A stretch of 64,000 bases of DNA from NCBI GenBank assembly GCA_022606425.2, contig JAHDVF020000903.1, forward strand, positions 1,364,001 through 1,428,000, written 5' to 3'. The notes under the pieces are model-generated. The model saw only the letters and a program-made list of their open reading frames with translations, was not told the origin of the DNA and did no database searches. Made by a program: the position numbers and the translations under genes. Shown in pieces: positions 24,387 through 38,189 of the stretch (positions are counted from its first letter, which is position 1; each line of letters starts with the position of its first letter). This DNA is from Lepidostoma basale. Its lineage: Eukaryota > Arthropoda > Insecta > Trichoptera > Lepidostomatidae.

Positions 24387-25390
24387 GGCCAACGCATAGG
24401 ATCAAATTTCTGTATAAAATTAATACACGTGAATAACGATATTTAATCGACAGGCTTCTTATGAGAGTGAAAACGGCTATTACTGCTACAACGAAGGTTC
24501 CGGGTACGATAATGTGAAAAAAAATTCACGCTGGATTTAGCTTCAGTTCCTCTATATATTTTATCCTCGTACGGGACAAATTGACCTTCCCCCTGGTCAC
24601 CCACTCTCACTTCCAATACCAATTTTTGTTATTCCCAAAGCGTTCGTTTATATTTCCAAGTAAAACCTTAAATTCAATATAAGCTGGTTAACAAGAAAAT
24701 ACTTTTGCGCAACATTTATAAATTTCGCTCCCTCGATCAACATTTTTGTTCAATCGTAAATTATTCGAATGGCGCTAGTACCAAACTGGTACCTACTTGG
24801 AAAGTCAACACTTATAACTTTTCTCTTCTCCGTCGGTACGCTTATGTTGTTGCTATATTGAATTCTCTTTGTTGTTTATACAAGAATATTGGTCGCAGAT
24901 TGAAGAAATTTATTTAGTAAATAAATATTTTTTTTATATTAACACACGTGTGGGTTAAGCGAACTAAAAGGTACGTCGCACTTCGTTTTAATACATACAA
25001 CAATAAAAATTGTAATTGCCAGTGTGTTTTTTAAATATATTTAAATGGCAGAAGCACAATCGTTATGACTTAGCTGAAAACCCGTATTTTTCATATTTCG
25101 TACCCAAATTAAAACTGAACTTGGATACTTTGTTTTATTATACGAGGGTTGTCCGTAAAATAAGTTTCTCTATTTTTTTTCACAATGAAAACCATTTTTA
25201 TTTACAACGAGTACTTCCTCACCAATCGCAAATTTCAGATAAAGCGTTCATATTTAGATTTAAAACAGGCCTTAATGCGACCTTGAGGTGATTACATTAC
25301 AAAAACGGCGCTTTAAAAGTCAGCATAATATTATTATTATTATTAAGTTACTGAAGTGATAGGTGCCGACCAAATAGTGAGTTTAGTAAA
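24387..25390. other. AT-rich intergenic DNA, nothing assigned
   Basis: Open frames at 24705-24917 and 25016-25291 show no domain and rely on non-ATG or isolated starts. No supported feature. Confidence 0.35.
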
Positions 25391-25901
25391 AACTAACTAA
25401 CTAACTAACCATCACGCCGTTTCCCCGAAAGGGTAGGGAGAAAGAATGGACTGTCACACTTTTACTGAGGCGGTACTCCATCCTTCTCTTTTCGCCCCGC
25501 GGGAGACGCGGTGTGATGGGTTGCGAACCTCATCGCCACCAATAGGCATCTCCCGCGCACACTCCGATCGTCCAACACCCACAAAATAAATCTAAAACAA
25601 ATAATATAAAATAAAAATAACAAAATAAAAATAATTTAACACAAAATGTTATTTTTAGATGGTGCACAAATTGTCTATTTAATTTATGTTCCACGTATCC
25701 ACCGTTTTTTAAATTTAGCACATAAAGTAATAACACATAATGTTTTTTTCGATGTTGCACATGTTGACATGGACGATCCGGACTTTTGTGTATATTTAAT
25801 TTATGTTACACGTATCCACCGTTTTTTAAATTGGCTGTAATTAGGCACTTAACCAGCAAGAACTTTAAAATAATATTAAAGAAATTATTCAAATTGTCAT
25901 G
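25391..25901 (-). mobile_element. Element B, 5'-truncated
   Basis: In reverse complement it runs from the CAATTTGAATAATTT segment through two copies of the GGTGGATACGTG(G/T)AACATAAATT module and the GGTGGCGATGAGGTTCGCAA core, to GGGAAACGGCGTGATGG and four TTAG repeats. It matches 46860-47416 closely. A different sequence joins at about 25902. Confidence 0.85.
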
Positions 25902-25907
25902 ATTAAT

Positions 25908-26027
25908 GAGATATCTTTATTAGCCATAAAACTTAGAGAAACACATAAAACAAGCGATTACTTTGTTAAATGAAATATTGTATGCGAGCACCAAATTTGT
26001 TATTATTATGAAACTTCAATAAGAGAA
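25908..26027 (+). repeat. Direct repeat R, copy 1
   Basis: This 120-bp segment starting GAGATATCTTTATTAGCC is repeated at 26541-26660 with three visible differences. It abuts the truncated 5' end of element B. Copy 1 has an in-frame stop where copy 2 is open. Origin unknown. Confidence 0.85.
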
Positions 26028-26540
26028 GTTTAGTAAGATATCCTATATCCAATAAATCGGTGCCTTATTCCCCCAGATTACTTTAAACTGTTGAAACAAA
26101 CAGAGAACTGGATCATCGTCAGTGAATTAATTCCGTTGGTATTATTTCAAGGAATAAAAAGTTTTACGGTGAATACATGTAGTTGCCCAGATCGTATATT
26201 CGCAATAATTAAATAAATAATCATTCCAGTTACTCGGTACACATTTGTAAGTTCATTTATAGCCAAACTTGTAAACGCGTGATGAATTTTAAGTTGGTGT
26301 TAGGGGTAAGGGTACCAGCCGATGTCGGGCGTGCTCTAGCCGGTCGCGCAGTAGCACGCGATATACTCGCACGTGCAGGGCGACTGTTAAACAATGAATC
26401 ACTCGCAACTAGCTGCAATACAGGAGCAAATAACGCCCCCAGATTAACGGTTCTTGTGCACTTCATTGTTGCAATAAAATAGTTGTGACTTTAACTTTTA
26501 ACTATGGGTCCGCTTAGCTGGACATCCATTGGCAGTGGAC

Positions 26541-26660
26541 GAGATATCTTTACTAGCCATAAAACTTAGAGAAACACATAAAACAAGCGATTACTTTGTT
26601 AAATTAAATATTGTATGCGAGCACCAAATTTTTTATTATTATGAAACTTCAATAAGAGAA
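26541..26660 (+). repeat. Direct repeat R, copy 2
   Basis: This is the partner of 25908-26027, about 97% identical by eye. It sits in a 67-codon open frame (26529-26732) containing ISLLAIKLRETHKTSDYFVK, which continues through the repeat boundary. The frame has no recognised domain. The 510-bp interval between copies includes a CG-rich patch (26310-26370). Confidence 0.85.
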
Positions 26661-26842
26661 CACAATTTTGTTATACGATATATGGCCAGCAGAAATTTAG
26701 TGCTTTTATCATTTGATATCGTAAAATATTAATACATTATTTCGTATACTTTATTTTGGCCATTAAACATTATACATACTATCATCGATTATAAAGTAGT
26801 TACATATTTTTGAAAAATAAATGTCAATAAAGGTGGCAAACA

Positions 26843-27770
26843 GAGTTCCCGTGGTTATTTCATCTGTATATGAACAAATTTATAAACGAGATGAATGGGT
26901 TAGATGTATGTACCAAAATGAGCGGAGTGTCAGTAAGCTGTCTTTTGTTTGCAGATGACGCTATCCTACTTGCAGACAACAAACAGTAATAAGTTCTAGT
27001 GATTAGTATGTATGAGGTATACATACGAAATGATCTGATTTTGATTGTGAATAAGTCTAAGTAAGAAATGACATTCTAAAAAGAAGAAATCATGACAGTC
27101 TGCAACATTAGCGTGAATGGTGAAAATCTGGAACTAGTGAGTAATGAGTTTTAGGTAGTATGTTTACAAAGGATGGGTGAGTGGAGAGGGATTGGGGCAG
27201 GCAACAAAGCGAATGGCACACTTAATGTTGTCATCGCAAACAAGAGCCTATCCAAAAAAGGAAAATGGCAGTGCACAATGGTGTTTTTGTACCGATCCAT
27301 ATGTATGGAAGCGAGGCATGAAACTGGCAAAAAATGATTAAAGTAGAATAAATGCAGTAAGAAATGAGATCTCTTAAACGAATGTGTGTAAAATCTGTGT
27401 ATTATAGAGTGTCGAATAAAAATATAAAAAGTGACTGCGGTGCGAAGTGTTTTGAACAAAATAATGAAAGGATCATTAGGATGATTTGGACACAGAGAGA
27501 ATAGGTTAAGAAAGAATGGTAAAAAAGTATACGTTAACGGTGTAAATGGAACTAGAAATAGAGGAAGACCGAGGAAAACGTGGCACGATCAAATAAATCA
27601 AATATTAAATGTCGGCCACGTGAGGAGTCGGAGAAATCGACGTGGGTGCATGGCACAATGAATGGGGTGAATGGTTGAGGAATCGAGAGAAGTTTGTCAA
27701 GATAGAAAAGTGTGGCAGTCCATTATTTTTATCCTACCCCTTCGGAAAGACGGCGTAATGGTTAATTATT
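26843..27770 (+). mobile_element. LINE-A, RT-to-3' end, decayed
   Basis: It starts in the reverse transcriptase domain (WLFHLYMNKFINEM-like reading), includes the catalytic LLFADD motif near 26940-26960 and SVSCLLFADDAILLADN-type context, then the post-RT VCNISVNGENLE segment and the RGRPRKTWHDQINQILNVGH tail at about 27560-27620. Stops and frameshifts are frequent. It parallels the copy at 30130-31060 base by base and ends CGGAAAGACGGCGTAATGG with a degenerate TTAATTA tail. Confidence 0.9.
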
Positions 27771-29738
<1,968 letters not shown>

Positions 29739-31073
29739 GAGCTATTAGTCTTTTGAGTGTCGTTGGTAAAGTCTATGGCAGAATTTTAATAGAAAGAGTA
29801 AGAAAATTGACGAGTGACAAAGTTTGGGATGTGCAAGGTGCCTTTATGAATGGCAGAGGATGTATGGATCAAATTTTTGGACTTCGTACATTGACAGAGA
29901 AGTTTCTGGCCAAAAATCGCAAACTTTTCTGTGCATTTGTCGACTTACAAAAAGCATACGATTACGTTAATAGAGAAAAGTTGTGGAAAATATTGTCTGA
30001 ATATGGAATAAGTACAAAACTGATCACGGCCATTAAGTCGCTATACACGGAAAGCACTGCTAGTGTCAGAGTAAATGGAGATCTTACAGCCTGGTTTGAT
30101 ATCAATAAAGGTGTCAAACAAGGTTGCGTAATGTCCCCGTGGTTATTTAATCTGTATATGGACAATTGTATGAGAGAGCTGAAAGGGTTGGATGTAGGTG
30201 CCAAAATGAGCGGAGTGTCAGTAAGCTGTCTCTTGTATGCGGATGACGCTGTCCTACTTGCTGACAACGAGCATGAACTACAAGTCCTGGTGAATTGTAT
30301 GTATGAGGTATGCATGCGAAATGATCTGATGAATGTTAATAAGTCCAAGGTAATGATTTTTGAAAAGGAAGAAACCACGACAGTCTGCAACATTAGCGTG
30401 AATGGTGAAAACTTGGAGCAAGTAGTTGAGTTTGTGTATTTAGGTAGTATTATGTTTACAAAGAGATGGGAGGTGGAGGGATATTGAAAGAAGGGTTGGG
30501 GCAGGCAACAAAGTGAATGAGGTACTTAAAGAGTTGTCATCGCAAACAAAAACCTATCAAAAGCTAGAATGGCAGTGCACAATGGTGTTCGACCCTCATG
30601 TGGAAGCGAAGCATGGAACTGGCAAAAGAAGGATGAAAGTAGAAAAAATGCGGTAGAAATGAAGATCTCTTAGACGAATGTGTGGATACTCTGTGTATGA
30701 TAGAGTGTCGAATGAAAATATATGAAGTGAATGCGGTGCGAATGATGGTGTCATGAACAAAATAATGAAAGGATCATTAAGATGGTTTGGACATATGGAA
30801 AGAATGAATGAAAGAAGAATGGTAAAAAAATTATATGTTAATGATGTAAATGGAACCAGAAATAGAGGAAGACCGAGAAAAACGTGGCACGATCAAATAA
30901 ATCAAATATTGAATGTCGGCCACGTGAGGAGTCAGAGAAATCGACGCGCGTGCATGACACGATGTATGAATGTTGAGGAAGCGAGAGAAATATGTCAGGA
31001 AAGAAAGGTGTAGCAGTCCATTCTTTCTGCCTACCCCTTCGGGGAGACGGCGTGATGGTTAGTTAGTTAGTTA

Positions 31074-31075
<2 letters not shown>
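29739..31075 (+). mobile_element. LINE-A, longest copy: reverse transcriptase, 5'-truncated
   Basis: The element starts directly after (TA)n, inside the RT domain, with [19 protein letters not shown]. It continues through GAFMNGRGCMDQIF, LFCAFVDLQKAYDYV (motif A, Asp retained), GVKQGCVMSPWLFNLYMD and LLYADDAVLLADN (motif C, catalytic YADD). It then has VCNISVNGENLE and YLGS. The frame is open to 30487, where a shift separates it from IERRVGAGNKVNEVL. After more lesions the frame at 30753-31013 carries RWFGHMERMNERRMVKKLY, RGRPRKTWHDQINQIL and CMNVEEAREICQERKV. The endonuclease and ORF1 are missing. The 3' end is GGGGAGACGGCGTGATGG plus four TTAG units, then (TA)n resumes. It is a non-LTR retrotransposon (clade not settled here), dead by frameshift but the youngest-looking copy in the window. 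Confidence 0.95.
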
Positions 31076-31438
<363 letters not shown>

Positions 31439-31515
31439 TAAATCATTACATTCATATAAACAATTAAACTTATAATTAATAAATAATCAAACATAGTAGA
31501 AATATCTAATATATC

Positions 31516-31692
31516 TGACGACCTTCGTGCAGAGTATCAACAGTGATGAATATCGAACTCACTGAAGGTCCCGGGTTCGATTTCCAACGATGACAGTATG
31601 GTTCGATGATGACTAGTGAAAATTCACGTGACAATAAAATGGCGATAGATTATCTCCCATCGCACGTCATGTGAATCATTATGATAGCTTTT
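31516..31692 (+). mobile_element. tRNA-derived SINE, 3'-truncated
   Basis: GACGACCTTCGTGCAGAG, then GGTCCCGGGTTCGATTTCC (B box) and GATGACAG, followed by the body words CACGTGACAATAAAATGGCG and CATGTGAATCA. The 3' core GTATACAGTAATTGGG is missing; the copy ends near GATAGCTTTT. Confidence 0.85.
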
Positions 31693-32998
31693 ACCCCCTT
31701 TACGTCGATTTGGCTCGTGACGTAATGTAGGGAAGCACTTTTCAATAAAATAATAATATTAATAATAAATATTATCTATACCTACGTTATTATGAGATAC
31801 CAAGGAATGATCTATTTTTAACTTTTTCAGATGCAAAGGGAGAATAAATTCCCAGAATTATTTTTAAGAATAAATTCCCACAATTTATTTTGATAATACA
31901 AACAATTTAGTTTGAAAGGTTTACTAGAATTAATAATTACAATAAATACTATTTATGTTCGAAATTCAAAAATAGAAGTAGCTTTGTCAATATTTTATTA
32001 CTTGAAATTGTTACAAAAATTGATTGATCTAATTGACATAATATCGAGGAAAACATGCGTTTTCTAGAGCTCATATAATATTGTATGGATGTCATAGGTT
32101 TCGCCACTCTGGGGTTTAATCAAATATCATTTTTTCATAATGTCAAAATATTTTATAATATTCGAATGACGCGAAACATCAACTCGTCATAACTAATTAT
32201 TTATTTCACATATGGTAAGTTTTCTTACGTATTGCATGTTAAAACAAATTATTATACTCATAAAATACGTTAGAAATAATATTTTTCTTAATAATGTCTG
32301 TTGATATCAATAGTTGTGTTAGTCTGTTAATGTTAAAGTTTGATGGTGAGGACTGTAAAAACTACGTGTATTACAATATAAGCATACGAGTACAATGATA
32401 ATATGCAAATTTAAAATGCGCGCAGTTTTTTAATGTATGCACTTTTGATTAAATACCTTCTTCGAACTGATAAATCCAGTTTTAATGTGTAGGTTAATTA
32501 ATGAATATAAGTAAATGGGATGTAATTTTCAAAAAGTACATATTTATAAATTTATCAGACACTTCACATTACAAAAACGTCCAATGAATTGTTGTTGTTT
32601 TTTATAATGTTCAATGTTTATAACGAATTAAAGTATCTCGTGCGACGTTCAGCACGATTTACGGCCTTTGTTAAATCTTAAAAACTCACCGGATGAAACT
32701 AAAACCATAATTCCCAAACCTCTTCTCGTTGAGTTAGTACAAAGATTACATAGCGCGAATATTCTGGAACAATTTGTTAAACAAACCCTGACGACTCCAC
32801 TCAGGCATGACTCCGGCTGTACCGTAAAACACACTAGCTCACAAAGAAAACATGAAATCCACCAAATGTGTACATTGTTTGCGAAGAGATATTTTATGAA
32901 AGATCTCGATAAAAATAGAATCTTGTACGTTTAACGTGTACGGAGTTGATTCTACACCGCACGAGGGTTTTATATATACTGTAGATACGACAACAACA
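31693..32998. other. AT-rich intergenic DNA
   Basis: An open frame at 32668-32934 starts at a TTG and reads somewhat protein-like (PKPLLVELVQRLHSANILEQ), but I recognise no family and see no splice support. Nothing else assigned. Confidence 0.3.
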
Positions 32999-33445
32999 AA
33001 CCACCAGGCCGTTTCCCCAAATGGGTAGACAGAGAATGGACCGCCACACAATTCTATCCTACCTACACCTCTCTAGCTTCCTCATTCATACAGCGGGTAA
33101 TACACGTACGTCGATTCTTCCGACTTCTAACATGGCCGACGTTTAATATTTGATTGATTTGGTAATGCCATATTTTTCGCATCGTTAACGTGTACTGTCT
33201 TAACCATAATTTCTTCATCCGTTTGTTCCCTATATCCATACCAATGCAATGAACCTTTCGTAATTTTGTTTATAATACTTTCTTCCGTTCTGGATTCCTT
33301 CCTGATATCGGCATTTTAAATCATATCATACATCGTTTTACCATACATACTTCTAAAGAATCTAGAGCATTATTCCGTTCTCATACTTCTTCTGCTGTTT
33401 CCATGCTTCGCTTCCATGGATAAGGGTACTATAGATGTGTACTTA
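32999..33445 (-). mobile_element. LINE-A 3' copy, strongly diverged
   Basis: Minus-strand landmarks in LINE-A order: GGAAGCGAAGCATGGAA, an AAACAAAATTACGAAAGG segment, a W-x-x-YG/RE region, CAATCAAATATTAAACGTCG, GAATCGACGTACGTG, TGAGGAAGCTAGAGAG and TGGGGAAACGGCCTGGTGG. Many indels. Confidence 0.8.
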
Positions 33446-34040
33446 TAATTATACATGAGAGTGGGTGTACACGTTTATAAGTAGCAGAATTCCTACCTTA
33501 AAATTTTCATCCACATATTTTGCTTTCCTTTGAAGACTGAGATAAAATTATTAGGCACTTATTATGTAACTTACTACATGTTATTGTTTCCAAGGGGTTC
33601 CTTTTGCCGAATCACTCCCTTAATACGTTCATGCTTTTATCCACAAAAGCTTCAGAATTAATTATTATTTCTGAACTCACGTCGTAAAAACATTTGTTTT
33701 TCTGGTGTCTGAATCTTCATTAGTAGTACTTACGTACTTACCAAAGTAAAACGTGACGGACTTATTATTTTACTAACTAAATACTTATTTCGTTACTTTT
33801 ACGTAATTTAATATCTTTGAAATTTCAAAAGAGTACTTAACCAAATTTTAATTGTTTCTTTTGCGATAGAAAGTTTACAAAAACTCTTTGGATGAAAAAC
33901 CTACGTTATTATTGATTTATTGCTATGTAATGGGCGAGACTTATATTACATAGGATCCATATGTTTTTATTGTATTATATATTAATGATTAAATAATATT
34001 ATGTGTTGAATAGGAATGATAATAATAATTGAGTAAAGAA

Positions 34041-34133
34041 GGCGATAGATTAGCTACCTATCACATGTCATGAGAATCAATCGTTAAAAAGTTGTATACA
34101 GTAATTGGGTTCAAATAACTTGCCATATAAAAA
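34041..34133 (+). mobile_element. tRNA-derived SINE, 3' part only
   Basis: GGCGATAGATTAGCTACC, CACATGTCATGAGAATCAAT, GTATACAGTAATTGGGTTCA and a final A-rich tail, identical in order to the 3' half of the SINE at 41636. The tRNA head is missing. Confidence 0.85.
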
Positions 34134-34220
34134 AGTGGAAAGCACCGGAAAACTACCACTTTAAATCCCAAGTTACCCAATGTTACACTTTGCTACAAAC
34201 CAATCCTTTGGATTGTACCT
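34134..34220 (+). repeat. Dispersed repeat S, copy 1
   Basis: GTGGAAAGCACCGGAAAACT, ACCACTTTAAA and AAACCAATCCTTTGGATTG recur in the same order and spacing at 54667-54770. It begins exactly where the SINE A-tail ends. Confidence 0.6.
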
Positions 34221-34224
34221 AGCG

Positions 34225-34436
34225 ATGCGAAAGAAGTATTGGTAAACACGTAAATGATGTGAATGGAGCCAGGAATATTATAGAAGAAAAACGATGAAGA
34301 TGTGACACCATCAAATCAATCAAAATCGGTCGCGTGAGGAGTCCGAGAAATCGACTTCAGTGCATGTTGTGATGTCGAGAGAAGTATACAAGTCAATCCT
34401 ACATGCCTACTCGTTTGAGGACACGTCATAATGGCT
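34225..34436 (+). mobile_element. LINE-A 3' fragment, diverged
   Basis: AACACGTAAATGATGTGAAT, GGAGCCAGGAAT, ATCAAATCAATCAAAATCGG, CGCGTGAGGAGTCCGAGAAA and CATGTTGTGATGTCGAGAGA follow LINE-A order. The terminal signature is eroded to GAGGACACGTCATAATGG. Confidence 0.75.
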
Positions 34437-35045
34437 TATTGATAATGTGTAAATTATCATTCATGTTGAAGTACTCGTAATTGATTACAATTTCCCAGCA
34501 TATTGCAAAATAAAGGAGTTTTACAAGTGGTTTTGTATGTGGAATATTACAAAATCGATCAATACGAATTCGGGCTTTGTTTTGAACGTTCTAAAGGCTA
34601 CATTTTTTTTGTTTGTTCAGGTTCTGTATTGGCATTTGAAATACTGGTTGACAAAGAGTACTTTTCGAGTTTATTTGTTCTAGCTTTGATATTGCGAATA
34701 TTATCATCGTCTTCGGTTTTATGTTTCACAAAAAGTAGGAGACTTTACATACTGATGGGTGGGTGTGTGTGCCTGTAATGGATAGAAAACTCTCGAACAC
34801 ACACAAACAACGTATTCAAATATAGTTATAACAAGGAATAAATCAATCATGGAGTCGCTTTTTATGCCAAACAAATGTTTTCTAACCGATTACTTTCATT
34901 TCTTCAAGAATTAAAGTTTTGCTTTAGTAAATTCAAGCCACACAAATAGTTGACTTTTATCTCAAAATTCCAAGAGTTGTTCTTAAGAGAAAACATTTTA
35001 TTTAAGATAAACTTAAGGCGTTTGCACTGCAGAATTCCATAATGA

Positions 35046-35255
35046 TGATTTTTTATGAATTAAAGTATTTACTTTTTTTTTCATTTTTGAGTTTATTTTT
35101 CTCGACATATTTCGAAGTTTTTACACCTCGTCATCGGGAGAACAATATTAAAGTTTATATCGTTCTTCCGATGATGAAGGTGTAAAGCTTTCGAAACATG
35201 TCGAGAAAAATAACTCAAAAGTTGAAAAAACAGTGTTTTAATTAATAAAAAAATT
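35046..35255. repeat. Inverted pair of hammerhead-like motifs, type 1 (best copy)
   Basis: Two arms of about 100 bp face each other around a 15-base centre. The plus-strand unit (35163-35207) folds as stem I TTCTT/GAGAA, box CCGATGA, a GAAGG...GCTTTC stem II, GAA, palindromic ACATGT stem III and the C of the UH site at 35202. The minus unit (35101-35145) repeats this in reverse complement with substitutions. Outer arms share ATAAACTCAAAA and TTTTAATTNATAAAAAA words. The only core deviation in the plus unit is C for U at the second base of the CUGAUGA box, plus one unpaired base before stem II. Confidence 0.7.
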
Positions 35256-35584
35256 CGACATACAAAATAAAGTTGATATTATTATACAACTTTTATTATG
35301 AACAATATATATAAGAAACAACAACCTTTGAATGAGATTTAATTTTACTTTACTTTGGGTAAACAGTTTTAAAATTACGCAATTGCTAATGCTGATAATA
35401 CAAAAAATATAATGAGCATATTTAAAAATATATAGTGATATGTGTACTTGTAGAGTGATTAAATAAATATGTCGTTTACACTATTCAATTGTCGCTGATT
35501 ATGTTCTAATCTTTAATAATACACTTAAAAAATCCGTTAAACTAAAATATATAGTATATACACTCCATTCGTGAAAAGAATAGT

Positions 35585-35915
35585 TCCTTTATAAAAGAAT
35601 TTCATCGTGTTCCCCGCAAATTACGTTTGCGAAATTTCGACGATTGTAATTCAAATTATGCTTGTACAGAAGAGCTCTTCTTTGATAAATGAAGCATTTA
35701 ATGATGCGTCATTCGAAATGTACGTTGAACGCGCGCACTATTCGTGGCATAAATCGCGTAAATCCATAATCAAACTGGTTATAAAGCGATTGTTACATGC
35801 GAGACGGATTTGGTTATCCTACGCATTAATTTGGACACTCCACGTGTCGTGTCGAATATTGATCACCAGTGCCAGATCGGGGCGCACATCATAATATGCA
35901 TATTGGCATCGGGCC
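35585..35915. promoter_or_regulatory. Candidate conserved non-coding block
   Basis: This is a 330-bp stretch with balanced composition, ATTA and TAAT homeodomain cores (GAAGCATTTAATGATGCG, CGCATTAATTTGGAC) and several CG words. A 95-residue frame at 35607-35894 crosses it but has no domain features. Regulatory status is inferred from composition only. Confidence 0.2.
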
Positions 35916-35984
35916 AATATTTAATAGGTACTTAAAACACACCACTGATAAAAACATTATTATTCCTTACAAATTATAGTATAA

Positions 35985-36380
35985 ACTTCTTCTTCTTCTT
36001 TTTTCTCTTGATCTATGTCGTATGTCCTGTTTGTGACGGTGTGCTCCCCTGGCATCATGACGTTCAGTTATTCCTCTGTCTCTTCGACAGCCTCTTGTCG
36101 ACGGTAGTCTCATGCTGCTCATTTAACAACTTTCGCAAAACTCGTATCTTCCATGCGGTGCACATGTTCCCAACAAAAGTGCCTTCTGCTTCTCCCAACC
36201 TCACTCTGTCTTCAACACCACAGACAGAACTAACAATCTCATTTCTAATCCAATCTCTGAGAGTTCTGTCTGCGATGGAACGTGGGGTTTTCACTTCTGC
36301 CACTCTGAGAAGGAATTTAGTCTGGTATCGGCTCTCACTTATATCCCATTCCCATATATCATGATTGGGCGGATGCATGC
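35985..36380 (-). mobile_element. LINE-G C-terminal fragment
   Basis: The minus strand reads DISESRYQTKFLLRVAEVKT, PRSIADRTLRDWIRNEIV, CGVEDRV, then W(K)IRVLRKLLNEQ. This is the pattern Y-x-T/SE-R-x-x-T-x-x-x-LLRTAEMK-x-LR-x-I-G-x-T-x-x-DR-x-RNE found after the reverse transcriptase of insect LINEs. It ends in a GAAGAAGAAGAAG tail at about 35985. It lies directly next to a second LINE end at 36390. Confidence 0.7.
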
Positions 36381-36389
36381 CTTATAAAC

Positions 36390-36650
36390 CCTGACCTTCT
36401 TCTTCTTCTTTAGCAGTCTCCCCACCCCTAGGCCTCTTCAAACGTTCTCCATTTTTCTCTATCCTGTGCGACTCTCATCCATATTCTACCCCGACTGGAA
36501 TTACATAGTTACTCGTACATAGGTCGTCAGCACATATTTTTTGGGGTCGGCCGATGCTCCTTGTTTCCTTCCGTGGTCTCCACGTCAAGACTTTGGGTGC
36601 CCATCTCTTTGTTCTCTGTGTGGGGACATGTCATCACCCATTTTCACTTT
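36390..36650 (-). mobile_element. LINE-C C-terminal fragment
   Basis: Minus-strand words ATGGGCACCCAAAGTCTTG, GACGTGGAGACCACGGAAGG, CATCGGCCGACCCCAAAAA, GTCGGGGTAGAATATGG, CACAGGATAGAGAAAAATGG and GTTTGAAGAGGCCTA correspond one for one to the copy at 16080-16270 (W-A-P ... WRP ... GRP ... AQDREKWR-x-FEEA). It ends in GCTAAAGAAGAAGAAGAAG. Confidence 0.8.
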
Positions 36651-37029
36651 AATTTGGTTATTTTTAAACCCCAAAAACCTTCAAACCCTGGCTATTATCT
36701 ACAGTTAAGTTAATTTCAACCACTGATCACATTTACGGTTTCAATTTTGTCAACTTCTTCATCATAATTCGTCAACAGAAAAAGTGATTGGTGGTTTAAA
36801 CAAAACAAACAGTAAATCAGCTTAAAATAAAGGTTATATAAGATAAGTTGAAATACATGTAGGTATAAGAATAAAATTGTAATGTTTAATGAACCCATTA
36901 TTAAACTAAACGGTTAGTGGTTAAAATAATGCATAAATCAAATCATATAAGGTTCCAATTTATGAAAACTGAACCATGAGACCTAAAAACAATATTAAAT
37001 TGATTTTTTCGTTTTTTAATTCATTTTTT

Positions 37030-37262
37030 TTATACAACAGCTCGTTTGAACCCAATTACTGTATACACTTTGATTGTAGTTATTGTATTGATTCACATGA
37101 CATGTGATAGTTAACTAACCTATCGCCATTTTATTATCACGTGAATTCTACACCTGTTCAAATACAATGTGACAATCACGATGCCATCACCAGATATCGA
37201 ACCCGGGACCTTCGGTATGGCAGTCAGAGCTCTTACCACTCTACCACGAAGGTTGTCGTAAC
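37030..37262 (-). mobile_element. tRNA-derived SINE, near full length
   Basis: Reverse complement: CGACAACCTTCGTGGTAGAG, GTGGTAAGAGCTCTGAC, GAAGGTCCCGGGTTCGATAT (B box), GATGGCATCGTGATTGTCAC, CACGTGATAATAAAATGGCG, CATGTCATGTGAATCAATAC and GTATACAGTAATTGGGTTCA. Both Pol III boxes are recognisable. Confidence 0.9.
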
Positions 37263-38189
37263 AGTTCATGATAGATACAAGTATACAATATATTTGTACA
37301 AAAAACAAGTTATATTTATCATACACCAATAGAAATATTGTTAAATCCCTATTTCCTCATCATAGGGTTAGTTTAACCTCTCCAACCTTCAAGCTACGAC
37401 TAAAATGTCTCTCGGAAATGACAAGTTCATATAATACTTGCAATAAAACAATATTTTCATTTTAAGTATAAAATATTCCACTTCTAGAAGGATACTTGTT
37501 TTCAATCTCATAAATATTAATGAAATACAACCTATTCAAATTTTTGCTTTAACTTAAAAGTCGTGATTTTTTCAGAAAGAAATAGGCCATGTACATCCTT
37601 ACTGCTTCTCTGTTCACCGTAGAGCAATATTTCTCTGTTAGCCCTCGTCCCCCGACTCCCGTTTCCACACGCGCAGACCAATCAAATTTTGGAATTTGAT
37701 GTAGATTTATGTAGGTATATAGGTATGTATATATACGATAGGTTTTCCCAATTAACCATCCTACAGGGGCGAGTGAGAGAGCAAAAGAGGGGTTTTTTCT
37801 TGCCAATTTTAAACGGTAGATCGAAAATATTTACAGTATTATCATAAAAACTAAGTTAACATTTTCACTCGTATACTAAATTCCAACAAATTTTTAAAAA
37901 TGTAATACGCAATTTTAAAGCATATTTGAAGAAATATTTAATTTATTATGGAAAATGATTTTAGGTATACCTACTAGAAAAAATAAAGATAATTAATTAA
38001 TCGGTGTTTCGTGAATTATGCTTTCTATAAAATGTATTGTTCACATGGTTTCAAGTTTTTTATTCTCTATGTACTATTGTAATACTTTTAATAGATCAAA
38101 CAATAAATATGTTAGATAATCTATTATTAGCCAAAACACTATAATGATACTTGAACATTATTCTTTGTATAATTTTGACCACTCCCTCA
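37263..38189. other. AT-rich intergenic DNA, nothing assigned
   Basis: A mildly CG-rich patch at 37615-37690 lies in a minus frame (37549-37806) without recognisable domain. Nothing else seen. Confidence 0.35.

Noticed and set aside
29962..30393. 143-codon minus-strand open frame
   Set aside because: It is antisense to the LINE-A reverse transcriptase, whose catalytic motifs are on the plus strand.
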